64,000 nt of DNA from Rhodocyclaceae bacterium (GTDB lineage: Bacteria > Pseudomonadota > Gammaproteobacteria > Burkholderiales > Rhodocyclaceae). Below, piece by piece: positions 49,255 to 57,432 of the stretch. A program made the position numbers and the translations under genes. The DNA is taken from contig WBUF01000002.1 of assembly GCA_008933825.1 (NCBI GenBank), positions 84,188-148,187 on the forward strand, read 5' to 3'. The notes under the pieces are model-generated. The model worked only from the letters and a program-made list of their open reading frames with translations. It had not been told where the DNA came from and did no database searches. Every line of letters begins with the position of its first letter. The first letter of the stretch is position 1.

Positions 49255-49863
49255 ATGCCACATCACGACCGGAACGCCCTGCGGCACAACGCCATGCGGC
49301 GGAACATCGCCGCACTGGCCGCTCGCCTGATGGCCGAGGACGGCATCGCCGACTACGGCCTGGCCAAGCGCAAGGCGGCGCGCCAGCTCGGCGCGCCGGA
49401 AACCGAGGCCCTGCCCAATAACGCCGAGATCGAAGCGGAATTGCGCGCCTACCAGGCCATCTATCAGGAAGACGAGCAGCGCGAGAGGCTGCTCGACATG
49501 CGCCGGACAGCGGTGGAGGTGATGCACCTGCTGGAGCCCTTTCGACCCTATCTGACCGGCCCGGTACTCGACGGCACCGCCGGCCGCTTCGCCGAGATCG
49601 AACTTGAAGCCTTTCCCGACAGCGGCAAGGAAGTGGAGATCTTCCTGCTCAACCGAGGTATTCGCTTCGAGCAGAACGAGCCCCGCCGGGGCGGCTCCGA
49701 GACTGCCGAGTGCGTGCTTGCATTCGACTGGAACGATTTTCCTGTGCGTCTTTCTTTGTATGAACCCGATGCCGAGCGGGCGCAGAAACGGCGCAACGGA
49801 AAGGTCTCGGAACGCGCCCGCCTGGCTTCAGTCGAGGCCTTGCTGGCATCGCCGGCGGCATGA
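49255..49863 (+). CDS. Conserved hypothetical protein upstream of a thioredoxin gene
   Basis: The predicted 202-residue protein is charged and soluble, with an Arg/Ala-rich N-terminal helix region (RRNIAALAARLMAEDGIADYGLAKRKAARQLG) followed by an acidic segment and a core LTGPVLDGTAGRFAEIELEAFPDSGKEVEIFLLNRGIRFE. I do not recognise a named family; the C-terminal half resembles a nucleotidyltransferase-like fold only loosely. A TAGAAT -10 at 49215-49220 contains an upstream in-frame ATG (49219), so I placed the start at 49255. Its stop overlaps the next start (ATGA), so it is coupled to the thioredoxin-like gene. Confidence 0.6.
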   Translation: MPHHDRNALRHNAMRRNIAALAARLMAEDGIADYGLAKRKAARQLGAPETEALPNNAEIEAELRAYQAIYQEDEQRERLLDMRRTAVEVMHLLEPFRPYLTGPVLDGTAGRFAEIELEAFPDSGKEVEIFLLNRGIRFEQNEPRRGGSETAECVLAFDWNDFPVRLSLYEPDAERAQKRRNGKVSERARLASVEALLASPAA

Positions 49864-50417
49864 GCAGGGCCGGAAGGCAGGCGCTGTTGATTGCAGCCGT
49901 CTCAACCTTGGCTGCCGGCGCGGGCTATTTTTTCGGCACCCCCCGCCAGGCGTTCACCCCGCCCAGCGAGGCGGTGCCGGACCCCGATGCCGCTGCCAGG
50001 CTGCTGGCGCTCACCCTGCCTGACCTGGAAGGCAAGCCCCAGTCCCTGTCCCAATGGAAAGGCCGGGTGCTGGTAGTCAATTTCTGGGCAACCTGGTGTC
50101 CGCCCTGCAAGGAAGAGATGCCGGAATTCTCCCGCCTGCATATCGAACATGCATCTAACGGCGTCCAATTTGTTGGCATCAGCATAGATACCGCAGACAA
50201 AGTACAGGCTTTCAGCAAGGAAACACCGGTTTCCTACCCCCTGCTCGTCGGCGGCCTGGAAAACCTGGACCTTGCCAGCGATTTAGGCAATCGCGCCAAG
50301 GGCTTGCCATTCACTGTCGTCCTCCGGCCGGACGGTAGCCCGCAACAAGTGAAGCTAGGCAAGTTCGCCACGGCGGATCTGGAAAAAACTATTCGATCGG
50401 CGTTCCAGCCATACTGA
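49860..50417 (+). CDS. TlpA/ResA-like membrane-anchored thioredoxin
   Basis: The 185-residue protein has an N-terminal signal anchor ([19 protein letters not shown]) and a thioredoxin domain with [19 protein letters not shown] (catalytic WCPPC) and the cis-Pro region [13 protein letters not shown]. It is a periplasmic thiol-disulfide reductase of the TlpA/ResA type, often serving cytochrome c or oxidase assembly. The TGA stop lies within a dispersed-repeat copy (50399-50424). Confidence 0.85.
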   Translation: MSRAGRQALLIAAVSTLAAGAGYFFGTPRQAFTPPSEAVPDPDAAARLLALTLPDLEGKPQSLSQWKGRVLVVNFWATWCPPCKEEMPEFSRLHIEHASNGVQFVGISIDTADKVQAFSKETPVSYPLLVGGLENLDLASDLGNRAKGLPFTVVLRPDGSPQQVKLGKFATADLEKTIRSAFQPY

Positions 50418-50424
50418 CTTTTCG
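50399..50424 (+). repeat. 26-bp dispersed repeat, copy 14
   Basis: GGCGTTCCAGCC then ATACTGACTTTTCG, spanning the stop codon (TGA within ACTGAC) of the TlpA-like gene. Confidence 0.65.
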
Positions 50425-50448
50425 CGGATCTGCTGCAATTCTGGACAA

Positions 50449-50469
50449 TTTGCCGTGATTTGCGGCAAA
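50449..50469. promoter_or_regulatory. Inverted repeat ahead of aroQ
   Basis: TTTGCCG and CGGCAAA are perfect 7-bp arms around TGATTTG, ending nine bases before the aroQ ATG at 50479. It may be an operator or a 5'-UTR hairpin. No factor is suggested by the sequence. Confidence 0.35.
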
Positions 50470-50478
50470 CTTGCAGAC

Positions 50479-50964
50479 ATGAAATCAAAGAAAGCCGCTT
50501 CCAGGTCGAGCAGCAATGCCATCGGCAAGCAGCATGTCCTGGTGATCCATGGCCCGAACCTGAATCTGCTTGGCCTGCGCGAGCCGGATATCTACGGCCA
50601 CGAAACCCTGGCCGACATCGATGCCGGACTCGAACGCCAGGCCAAGTCGGCCGGCATCGGGCTGATCACTTTCCAGAGCAACCACGAAGGCGACCTCGTC
50701 GATCGCGTCCAGGCTGCCCGCTCCGAAAACGTCGGCTTCATCGTCATCAACCCCGGTGGCTATTCCCACACCAGCGTGGCCTTGCGCGACGCCCTGGCGG
50801 CAGTGGCCATTCCTTTCGTCGAAGTGCATCTTTCCAACATCCACGCCCGCGAACCGTTTCGCCGCCACTCCTATTTCTCGGATATTGCCGCCGGCGTCAT
50901 CTGCGGCCTGGGCAGCCACGGCTACCGGCTGGCCCTCGATTTCGCGCTGAACCGCGTCCGCTAG
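50479..50964 (+). CDS. aroQ: Type II 3-dehydroquinate dehydratase
   Basis: The 161-residue enzyme makes 3-dehydroshikimate in the shikimate pathway. It has [59 protein letters not shown], and [24 protein letters not shown], which include the catalytic Tyr and His. A Lys/Ser-rich N-terminal extension of about 16 residues precedes the core. A second start at 50455 would lie in the inverted repeat. The aroQ-accB-accC order is standard in proteobacteria. Confidence 0.95.
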   Translation: MKSKKAASRSSSNAIGKQHVLVIHGPNLNLLGLREPDIYGHETLADIDAGLERQAKSAGIGLITFQSNHEGDLVDRVQAARSENVGFIVINPGGYSHTSVALRDALAAVAIPFVEVHLSNIHAREPFRRHSYFSDIAAGVICGLGSHGYRLALDFALNRVR

Positions 50965-51026
50965 TTTGAATCCCGCGGCTGGGCTCTTGGACGGCCGCCA
51001 CGGGCTATTTCATGGAGGAAGAAAAA

Positions 51027-51485
51027 ATGGACCTCAGAAAACTGAAGGCCTTGATCGATCTGGTGGAAAAGTCCGGCATCGCCGAACTGGAAATCACCGA
51101 GGGAGAAGAAAAGGTGCGCATTGCCAAGCACGGCGGGCCGGCGCCCGTCCCCGCCTATGCACACCCCGCCCCGCCCGCGCTCCAGCCCGTCCCGGCCGCT
51201 GCGGCGCCGGTACCCACGGCAGCCGAGGCTCCCGCGCCGGCCGAACCCGAAGGCCATGCCGTCAAGGCGCCGATGGTCGGCACTTTTTACCGCTCCTCGG
51301 CGCCCGGCGCCCAGTCCTTCGTCGAAGTCGGGCAAACGGTCAAGGCCGGCGACACCCTCTGCATCATCGAGGCCATGAAACTCATGAACGAGATCGAGGC
51401 GGACGCCTCGGGCGTGATCAAGGCCATCCTGGTCGAAAACGGCCAGCCGGTCGAGTACGGCCAGCCCCTGTTCATCATCGGCTAA
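51027..51485 (+). CDS. accB: Biotin carboxyl carrier protein of acetyl-CoA carboxylase
   Basis: The 152-residue protein has the N-terminal [23 protein letters not shown], a Pro/Ala-rich swivel linker (about residues 37-78), and the biotinyl domain with the biotin-lysine motif EAMKLMNE. It carries carboxybiotin between AccC and AccAD in fatty acid synthesis. GGAGG lies ten bases before the ATG at 51027, which decides against an in-frame ATG at 51012. accC follows after 8 bp. Confidence 0.96.
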   Translation: MDLRKLKALIDLVEKSGIAELEITEGEEKVRIAKHGGPAPVPAYAHPAPPALQPVPAAAAPVPTAAEAPAPAEPEGHAVKAPMVGTFYRSSAPGAQSFVEVGQTVKAGDTLCIIEAMKLMNEIEADASGVIKAILVENGQPVEYGQPLFIIG

Positions 51486-51493
51486 TTTCCACT

Positions 51494-52858
51494 ATGTTCG
51501 AAAAGATCCTCATCGCCAACCGCGGCGAGATCGCACTCCGCATCCAGCGCGCCTGCCGCGAGCTGGGCATCAAGACGGTGGTGGTACATTCCGAGGCCGA
51601 CACCGAGGCCAAGTACGTCAAGCTGGCCGACGAGTCGGTGTGCATTGGCCCGCCCCCGTCCGCGCAAAGCTACCTGAACATCCCGGCCATCATCTCCGCA
51701 GCCGAAGTCACCGACGCCGAGGCCATCCATCCCGGCTACGGCTTCCTGTCCGAGAACGCCGACTTCGCCGAGCGCGTGGAGAAGTCCGGCTTCGTCTTCA
51801 TCGGGCCGCGCCCCGAAACCATCCGGCTGATGGGGGACAAGGTGTCGGCCAAGGACGCCATGAAGGCCGCCGGCGTGCCCTGCGTGCCCGGTTCCGAAGG
51901 CGCCCTGCCGGAAGATCCCAAGGAGATCGTCAAGATCGCCCGCGCCATCGGCTATCCGGTGATCATCAAGGCGGCCGGCGGCGGCGGCGGCCGCGGCATG
52001 CGCGTCGTGCATACCGAGGCGGCGCTGCTCAATGCCGTCACCATGACCCGCGCCGAGGCACAGGCCGCCTTTGGAAATCCCATGGTGTACATGGAGAAGT
52101 TCCTGGAGAACCCGCGCCACATCGAGTTCCAGGTGCTGGCGGATTCCTACAAGAACGCCGTCTGGCTGGGCGAGCGCGACTGCTCGATGCAGCGCCGCCA
52201 CCAGAAGATCATCGAGGAGGCGCCGGCGCCCGAGATCGCCCGCCGCCTCATCACGCGCATCGGCGACCGCTGCGCCGAGGCCTGCCGCAAGATCGGCTAC
52301 CGCGGCGCCGGCACCTTCGAGTTCCTCTACGAGAACAACGAGTTCTACTTCATCGAGATGAACACCCGGCTGCAGGTCGAGCATCCGGTCACCGAGTTCG
52401 TCACCGGCGTCGACCTGGTGCAACAGCAAATTCGCATTGCCGCCGGGGAGAAGCTTGCACTGCGCCAGCGCGACATCGAGTTGAAGGGGCATGCCATCGA
52501 ATGCCGCATCAATGCCGAGGATCCCTACAAGTTCACGCCCTCGCCCGGCCGCATTACCTCCTATCATCCGCCCGGCGGTCCCGGCATCCGCGTCGATTCG
52601 CACGTCTATAGCGGCTACGCCGTGCCGCCGAACTACGACTCGATGATCGGCAAGCTGATCGCCTACGGCGACACGCGCGACCAGGCCCTCCGGCGCATGC
52701 GCATCGCTCTGTCGGAAATGGTGGTCGAAGGCATCAAGACCAACATCCCGCTGCATCAGGAACTGATGCATGACCACCGCTTCATCAAGGGCGGCACCAG
52801 CATCCACTACCTCGAGCACAAGCTGGCCACGAAGGACGAGGCCGTCAAGGGCAAGTGA
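51494..52858 (+). CDS. accC: Biotin carboxylase subunit of acetyl-CoA carboxylase
   Basis: The 454-residue ATP-grasp enzyme carboxylates biotin on AccB. Motifs are [32 protein letters not shown], the Gly-rich ATP loop [27 protein letters not shown], and the C-terminal [12 protein letters not shown]. The length is normal. It is co-transcribed with accB and followed by prmA after 9 bp, the usual arrangement. Confidence 0.97.
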   Translation: MFEKILIANRGEIALRIQRACRELGIKTVVVHSEADTEAKYVKLADESVCIGPPPSAQSYLNIPAIISAAEVTDAEAIHPGYGFLSENADFAERVEKSGFVFIGPRPETIRLMGDKVSAKDAMKAAGVPCVPGSEGALPEDPKEIVKIARAIGYPVIIKAAGGGGGRGMRVVHTEAALLNAVTMTRAEAQAAFGNPMVYMEKFLENPRHIEFQVLADSYKNAVWLGERDCSMQRRHQKIIEEAPAPEIARRLITRIGDRCAEACRKIGYRGAGTFEFLYENNEFYFIEMNTRLQVEHPVTEFVTGVDLVQQQIRIAAGEKLALRQRDIELKGHAIECRINAEDPYKFTPSPGRITSYHPPGGPGIRVDSHVYSGYAVPPNYDSMIGKLIAYGDTRDQALRRMRIALSEMVVEGIKTNIPLHQELMHDHRFIKGGTSIHYLEHKLATKDEAVKGK

Positions 52859-52867
52859 TTCCGGCCC

Positions 52868-53758
52868 ATGTGGCTCTCCGTCACGATCGCCACCGACGCT
52901 GCCCATGCCGAGGCGCTCTCCGACGCCCTGCTGGCATTGGGCGCCCTTTCGGTCGGCGTCGAGGACGCCGATGCCGGCACCGAGCGCGAGACGCCGCAGT
53001 TCGGCGAACCGGGCAGCGCACCGGGCCCGTTGTGGGCGAGAAGCCGCGTCGTCGCCCTGTTCGAGCGCAGCGCCGACCTGCCCGTGATCGTTGCCGCTGC
53101 CGCTGGCGAAGCACGCCTCCCCGCTACGCCGCCCTTTGAAACCGCCGAGGTCGCAGAACAGGACTGGGTGCGCCTGACCCAGTCCCAGTTCGAGCCGATC
53201 CGCATCGACGACAGGCTGTGGATCGTGCCGTCCTGGCACGATGCGCCGGATCCGGACGCGATCAATCTCGAGCTCGACCCCGGCCTGGCCTTCGGCACCG
53301 GCAGCCACCCGACGACGCGCCTATGCCTCGAATGGTTGCGCACCCATGTGCATGCCGGCGCCAGCGTGCTCGATTACGGCTGCGGTTCGGGTATATTAGC
53401 CATCGCCGCGGCCAAGCTTGGCGCCGGTCGCGCGACGGGCGTCGACATCGACGCGAATGCCTTGGCGGCGGCAGAGGACAATGCCACCCGCAACGGCGTG
53501 GTGCTGCAACTAATGCATTCGAGGCAGCCGCTCGACACAACCTTCGACATCGTGGTCGCCAACATCCTCACCAATCCCCTCTGCGTATTGGCCCCTCTGC
53601 TCACCGAACGCACCTGCCTTGGCGGCCAACTCGTCCTGTCGGGCATCCTCGCCAGCCAGGTGGCGCAGGTGCAGGAAGCCTACCGGCCGGGTTTCGACCT
53701 GGAATTCCGGGCGGAACGGGAAGGCTGGGCCCTGCTGGCCGGGCATCGCCGATGCTGA
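52868..53758 (+). CDS. prmA: Ribosomal protein L11 methyltransferase
   Basis: The 296-residue enzyme trimethylates ribosomal protein L11. It has an N-terminal substrate-recognition domain and a SAM-binding domain with LDPGLAFGTGSHPTTRLCLEWL, VLDYGCGSGILAIAAAKLGA, and the NPPF-equivalent IVVANILTNPL. The length is normal. Its stop overlaps the next gene by 7 bp. The accC-prmA linkage is conserved in proteobacteria. Confidence 0.95.
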   Translation: MWLSVTIATDAAHAEALSDALLALGALSVGVEDADAGTERETPQFGEPGSAPGPLWARSRVVALFERSADLPVIVAAAAGEARLPATPPFETAEVAEQDWVRLTQSQFEPIRIDDRLWIVPSWHDAPDPDAINLELDPGLAFGTGSHPTTRLCLEWLRTHVHAGASVLDYGCGSGILAIAAAKLGAGRATGVDIDANALAAAEDNATRNGVVLQLMHSRQPLDTTFDIVVANILTNPLCVLAPLLTERTCLGGQLVLSGILASQVAQVQEAYRPGFDLEFRAEREGWALLAGHRRC

Positions 53759-54540
53759 CCACGCAGTGTCCGAACTGCGGAACGGCCTTCCGCGTCACGC
53801 CGGAGCAACTCAAGGCGCGCGCCGGAAAAGTGCGCTGCGGCCAGTGCAACGGCGTGTTCAACGCACTGGAGAACCTGCAGGACGCCGCGCCGCCCGCAGC
53901 GCCGGCGGCCGAGCCGGCGCCCGCCGCCGAACAAGCATTCCTCGCCCAGGCCGAAGCGTCTTCCGCCGGCGAAACGACAGTCGAAGCGCCGCCGCAACAG
54001 GCCTTCACCGAGCCTGTCGACATTCCGAGCGAGGACGCCGGGTCTGCCCCGGCCAGGCGGCGCTGGCCGGCAGTCGCCTGGGCCGTGGCCACTTTGCTGG
54101 CACTGGTCCTGCTGCTGGCGCAGGCCGCCTACCTGTTGCGCGCCGAACTGGCCGTCTCGCAGCCCGAACTGCGTCCGCTGCTGCTGGAGATGTGCGAGCT
54201 GCTCGACTGCGACATCCCGCTGCCGCGCAAGGCGGATCTGGTCAGCATCGAGGTCTCGGACCTGCATCCCGACCCGCAGCGCCCGAAGCTGCTGGTGCTG
54301 GCCACCACGCTGAAGAATCGCGCCCCTTTCGTGCAGGGCTATCCTCACCTGGAGCTGACGCTGACCGATCTGCGCGACCAACCCGTCATTCGCAGGATCT
54401 TCGCGCCCGCCGACTACCTGGCCGACGGCATCGACGCTGCGGCCGGCTTTGCCGCCGGCGCCGACCTGCCGGTCACCCTGTGGCTGGATGCGGGCGAATC
54501 CGGCGCCAGTGGATACCGGCTGTATCTGTTCTATCCCTGA
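53752..54540 (+). CDS. Zinc-ribbon and DUF3426 membrane protein
   Basis: The 262-residue protein starts with an MJ0042-type zinc ribbon, CPNCGTAFRVTPEQLKARAGKVRCGQCNGVFNAL (two CxxC pairs), followed by a Pro/Ala/Glu-rich linker, one transmembrane helix (AVAWAVATLLALVLLLAQAAYLL), and a C-terminal DUF3426 domain (LEMCELLDCDIPLPR). Such proteins commonly follow prmA in betaproteobacteria. The function is unknown; the soluble ribbon would face the cytoplasm. The ATG at 53752 overlaps the prmA end. Confidence 0.85.
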   Translation: MLTTQCPNCGTAFRVTPEQLKARAGKVRCGQCNGVFNALENLQDAAPPAAPAAEPAPAAEQAFLAQAEASSAGETTVEAPPQQAFTEPVDIPSEDAGSAPARRRWPAVAWAVATLLALVLLLAQAAYLLRAELAVSQPELRPLLLEMCELLDCDIPLPRKADLVSIEVSDLHPDPQRPKLLVLATTLKNRAPFVQGYPHLELTLTDLRDQPVIRRIFAPADYLADGIDAAAGFAAGADLPVTLWLDAGESGASGYRLYLFYP

Positions 54541-54560
54541 ACCGCCGCCTTCCCTTTCAT

Positions 54561-54582
54561 GATATTTTAAGAATAAAATATC
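54561..54582. promoter_or_regulatory. AT-rich palindrome upstream of tpx
   Basis: GATATTTT and AAAATATC are perfect 8-bp arms around AAGAAT, 31 bp before the tpx ATG. TAAAAT (54574-54579) inside it could be the -10. It does not match OxyR or Fur consensus as I know them. It is a candidate operator for tpx. Confidence 0.45.
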
Positions 54583-54613
54583 TCTTTTTCACCTCTACCG
54601 AAGGGAGCACACC

Positions 54614-55114
54614 ATGACCACAGTCACACTTGGCGGCAACCCGATTCATCTAAGCGGCGAACTGCCCAAACCCGGCAATGCCGCACCGGCCTTTTCGCTG
54701 GTCGCCGCCGACCTGCGTGACCTGACTTTGAAAGACTTCGCCGGCAAGCGCAAGGTGCTCAACATCGTGCCGAGCCTCGACACGCCCGTCTGCGCGACCT
54801 CGACGCGCAAGTTCAACGAGCAGGCCGGCAGCCTGCCCAACACCGTGGTGCTGGTGATCTCGGCCGACCTGCCCTTCGCCATGAAGCGCTTCTGCGAAAC
54901 CGAGGGCCTGAAGAACGTCGTCTCGCTGTCGACCATGCGCGGTCGGGAGTTCATGACAAGCTACGGCGTCGGCATCGAGGACGGCCCGCTCGCGGGAATC
55001 ACAGCACGCGCCGTGGTCGTCATCGACGAAAACGACAAGGTGGCCTACTCCGAGCTGGTGCCGGAGATCAAGCAGGAGCCGAACTACGACGCGGCGCTCG
55101 CCGCGCTGAAATAG
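54614..55114 (+). CDS. tpx: Thiol peroxidase Tpx (atypical 2-Cys peroxiredoxin)
   Basis: The 166-residue periplasmic or cytoplasmic peroxidase has the peroxidatic Cys60 in [10 protein letters not shown] and the resolving Cys94 in RFCETEG, matching E. coli Tpx spacing. It reduces lipid hydroperoxides and H2O2 with thioredoxin. GAAGGGAG precedes the ATG. A palindrome lies upstream and a strong hairpin follows. A diverged dispersed-repeat copy encodes ADLRDLTLK at residues 32-40. Confidence 0.95.
   Translation: MTTVTLGGNPIHLSGELPKPGNAAPAFSLVAADLRDLTLKDFAGKRKVLNIVPSLDTPVCATSTRKFNEQAGSLPNTVVLVISADLPFAMKRFCETEGLKNVVSLSTMRGREFMTSYGVGIEDGPLAGITARAVVVIDENDKVAYSELVPEIKQEPNYDAALAALK
54707..54732 (+). 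repeat. 26-bp dispersed repeat, copy 15 (diverged)
   Basis: GCCGACCTGCGT then GACCTGACTTTGAA, sense within tpx. Confidence 0.55.
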
Positions 55115-55135
55115 GCGGCATACCGGATGGCCCGG

Positions 55136-55161
55136 GCAGCCGGCCGGCGGTGGCCGGCTGC
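55136..55161 (+). terminator. Hairpin after tpx overlapping the kinase promoter
   Basis: GCAGCCGGCC and GGCCGGCTGC form a perfect 10-bp stem around GGCGGT, 20 bp after the tpx stop. No T-run follows directly (TATAATCGCG, then CCTCTTTTT). It may terminate tpx weakly or insulate the next promoter, whose extended -10 begins at its last bases. Confidence 0.5.
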
Positions 55162-55167
55162 TATAAT
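55159..55167 (+). promoter_or_regulatory. Extended -10 promoter of the PfkB-type kinase
   Basis: TGCTATAAT (55159-55167) is a perfect TATAAT preceded by TGn, an extended -10 that can work without a good -35. The ATG at 55195 lies 27 bases downstream, with GGAGG before it. Confidence 0.6.
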
Positions 55168-55194
55168 CGCGCCTCTTTTTCGCGGAGGCATGCG

Positions 55195-56127
55195 ATGCGC
55201 ACCCTGATCTGCGGCTCGATGGCCTACGACACCATCATGGTGTTCCACGACCGCTTCAAGAACCACATCCTGCCCGACCAGTTGCACATCCTCAATGTCG
55301 CCTTTGAGGTGCCGGACATGCGGCGCGAGTTCGGCGGCTGCGCGGGCAACATCGCCTACAGCCTGAAACTGCTCGGCGGCGAGCCGCTCATCATGGCCAC
55401 CGTCGGCGAGGACAACGCCCCCTACCTGCACCGCCTGGAGCGCCTCGGCCTCGACCGCAGCCATGTCAAGGAGGTCCCCACCACCTTCACCGCCCAGGCC
55501 TTCATCACCACCGATCTCGACGACAACCAGATCACCGCCTTCCACCCCGGTGCGATGAACTTCTCGCACCTCAACCACGTCGCCGACGCGCAGGGACTGA
55601 CTATCGGCATCGTCGCACCGGATGGACGCGAGGGCATGATGCAGCACGCGCAGGAGTTCCATGACGCGGGCGTGCCCTTCATCTTCGACCCCGGCCAGGG
55701 CCTGCCGCTGTTCAGCGGCGAGGAACTGCTGAACTTCCTGCAACTGGCCGACTACTGCTGCGTCAACGACTATGAGGCGCGGCTGCTGGCGGACAAGACC
55801 GGCCGCTCCATCGAGGAATTGGCCGGCCTGGTGGACGCCCTCGTCATCACGCTGGGCGCCGACGGCGCACAGATCCATGCCGGCGGTCAGCGCCTCGACA
55901 TTCCCAGCGTCAGGCCCGACGAACTGGTCGACCCGACCGGCTGCGGCGACGCCTTCCGCGCCGGCCTGCTCCACGGCATCGCCAGTGGAATGAATTGGGA
56001 GAAGGCGGGGCGGCTCGCCTCACTGATGGGGTCGATCAAGATCGCCCACCGCGGCGGGCAGAACCACAAGCCGGCACGGGAGCAAATTGCCGGACGCTAC
56101 GAGGCCGCGTTCGGCGAGAAGCTTTAG
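55195..56127 (+). CDS. PfkB-family carbohydrate kinase
   Basis: The 310-residue ribokinase-like protein has the N-terminal GSMAYDTIM, FGGCAGNIAYSLKLLGGEP, and the C-terminal catalytic signature DPTGCGDAFRAGLLHG (Asp base, anion hole GCGD). It phosphorylates a sugar or nucleoside; adenosine-kinase-like enzymes of betaproteobacteria look like this, but the substrate is not settled by sequence alone. GGAGG lies nine bases before the ATG. A dispersed-repeat copy encodes ADAQGLTIG. A REP-like pair follows its stop. Confidence 0.88.
   Translation: MRTLICGSMAYDTIMVFHDRFKNHILPDQLHILNVAFEVPDMRREFGGCAGNIAYSLKLLGGEPLIMATVGEDNAPYLHRLERLGLDRSHVKEVPTTFTAQAFITTDLDDNQITAFHPGAMNFSHLNHVADAQGLTIGIVAPDGREGMMQHAQEFHDAGVPFIFDPGQGLPLFSGEELLNFLQLADYCCVNDYEARLLADKTGRSIEELAGLVDALVITLGADGAQIHAGGQRLDIPSVRPDELVDPTGCGDAFRAGLLHGIASGMNWEKAGRLASLMGSIKIAHRGGQNHKPAREQIAGRYEAAFGEKL
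55582..55607 (+). repeat. 26-bp dispersed repeat, copy 16 (diverged)
   Basis: GCCGACGCGCAG then GGACTGACTATCGG, sense within the PfkB-type kinase gene. Confidence 0.55.
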
Positions 56128-56195
56128 TAGGTCGGCCTTCAGGCCGACTTGTGCGATCGCTCGGCCGCCGCTGTCGGGCTGAAGCCCGACCTACA
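56128..56195. repeat. TAGGTCGG-type REP inverted pair
   Basis: TAGGTCGGCCTTCAGGCCGA at 56128-56147 and GTCGGGCTGAAGCCCGACCTA at 56173-56194, less its last base here, face each other. Each half is itself a dyad. This is the widespread intergenic repeat with GTCGGGCTTCAGCCCGAC core, found in many beta- and gammaproteobacteria and typical of REP/RAYT families. It lies between convergent genes and may end both transcripts. Confidence 0.65.
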
Positions 56196-56601
56196 GCGCC
56201 GCGCGCAGCTGCGCGGCGACGCGTTCCAGTTCTTCGCGCGAGGGATTCTTCACCGGCCAGGTGAAGGTCAGGCCGTCGTTCTCCCAGCGCGGCAGCACGT
56301 GGATGTGGGCATGGAACACCGTCTGGCCGGCGGCGGTGCCGTTGGCCTGATAGACGGAAATGCCGGCCGGCTTGTACACCTTCTCGATCGCCCTCGCCGC
56401 CCGCGCGGCGGCGCGGAACATGGCGCCCGCCATGGCCTCGTCCATGCCCTGCAGGTTCTCGACATGCGGCTTCGCCGCCACCAGCATGTGGCCAGGATTC
56501 ACGCTGCCGATGTCCATGAAGACGAGGGTGTGCTCGTCCTGCAGCACCACCGTCGCCGGAATCTCGCCGCGCACGATCTTGCAGAACACGCAGTTGTCCA
56601 T
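56191..56601 (-). CDS. HIT-family hydrolase
   Basis: The 136-residue protein has the Hint-type pattern MDNCVFCKIVRGEIPA and the histidine triad VFHAHIHVLPRW (HxHxH). HIT enzymes hydrolyse nucleoside phosphoramidates or dinucleotides. I chose the ATG at 56599-56601 with GAGAAAGG before it; ATG 56613 is an alternative. It lies 11 bp after apaH, another dinucleotide hydrolase, in the same direction. Confidence 0.9.
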   Translation of the reverse strand: MDNCVFCKIVRGEIPATVVLQDEHTLVFMDIGSVNPGHMLVAAKPHVENLQGMDEAMAGAMFRAAARAARAIEKVYKPAGISVYQANGTAAGQTVFHAHIHVLPRWENDGLTFTWPVKNPSREELERVAAQLRAAL

Positions 56602-56612
56602 GCCTTTCTCCA

Positions 56613-57428
56613 TCACGTCACGTCTTCCCCCGCACAGTCGATCTGGAATACTTCCCGCTCCGGCAGGCGCACCGCCGTCAGGTGGCGTCCCCACAGGCAG
56701 CCGGAATCCAGCGCGAGAAGGTTTGGCTCGATTCTCAGGCCCAGTGCCGACCAGTGGCCGGTCACCAGAACATGGTCGGCGCTTTTGCGTCCCGGCACGG
56801 CGAACCACGGCAGATAGCCCGCCGGCGCATCGGCCAGTTCGCCCTTCGCCTTGAATTCCATGACGCCCTCGAGCGAACAGAAGCGCATCCGCGTCATGGC
56901 ATTCACGATCACGCGCAGGCGCGGCCAGCTGGCCAGGTCGTCACGCCAGGACGGCGGCTCGCTGCCCCACATGTTGGCGAGGAAGTCGCGGTAGTTCTCC
57001 GCCTGCAGCGCCGCCTCGACCTCGCCAGCCAGTCGTTGCGCCTGCGCCACCGGCCACTGCGGCAGCAGGCCGGCGTGCACCAGTGCGTGGCCGTCCTCGA
57101 CGTGCATCATCGGGCAGCGGCGCAGCCAGTCGAGCAATACTTCGCGGTCGTGCGCCGCCAGAATGGCATCCACCGTATCGTCATGATGCTTCTTCGAGTA
57201 GCCCTCGGACAGCATCAGCAGGTGCAGGTCGTGGTTGCCCAGCACGGTGATGGCGGACTCGCCCAGCCCCTTGACGAAGCGCAGGGTCTCCAGCGAATGC
57301 GGGCCCCGATTGACCAGGTCGCCGACCAGCCAGAGCCGGTCGTGCGCCGGATCGAAGCGGACGAGATCGAGCAGGCGCCGGAAGGAATCGAAGCAGCCCT
57401 GGATGTCGCCGATGGCGTAGGTGGCCAC
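56613..57428 (-). CDS. apaH: Diadenosine tetraphosphatase ApaH
   Basis: The 271-residue metallophosphatase cleaves Ap4A to two ADP. It has the PPP-family motifs GDIQGCFDSF, WLVGDLVNRGPHSLET, VLGNHDLHLL, and the downstream VHAGLLPQW. The start is a GTG at 57426-57428. It follows the Pgl-type epimerase gene by 4 bp, so it may be co-transcribed with the glycan cluster. The length matches the family. Confidence 0.94.
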   Translation of the reverse strand: MATYAIGDIQGCFDSFRRLLDLVRFDPAHDRLWLVGDLVNRGPHSLETLRFVKGLGESAITVLGNHDLHLLMLSEGYSKKHHDDTVDAILAAHDREVLLDWLRRCPMMHVEDGHALVHAGLLPQWPVAQAQRLAGEVEAALQAENYRDFLANMWGSEPPSWRDDLASWPRLRVIVNAMTRMRFCSLEGVMEFKAKGELADAPAGYLPWFAVPGRKSADHVLVTGHWSALGLRIEPNLLALDSGCLWGRHLTAVRLPEREVFQIDCAGEDVT

Positions 57429-57432
57429 GGAA

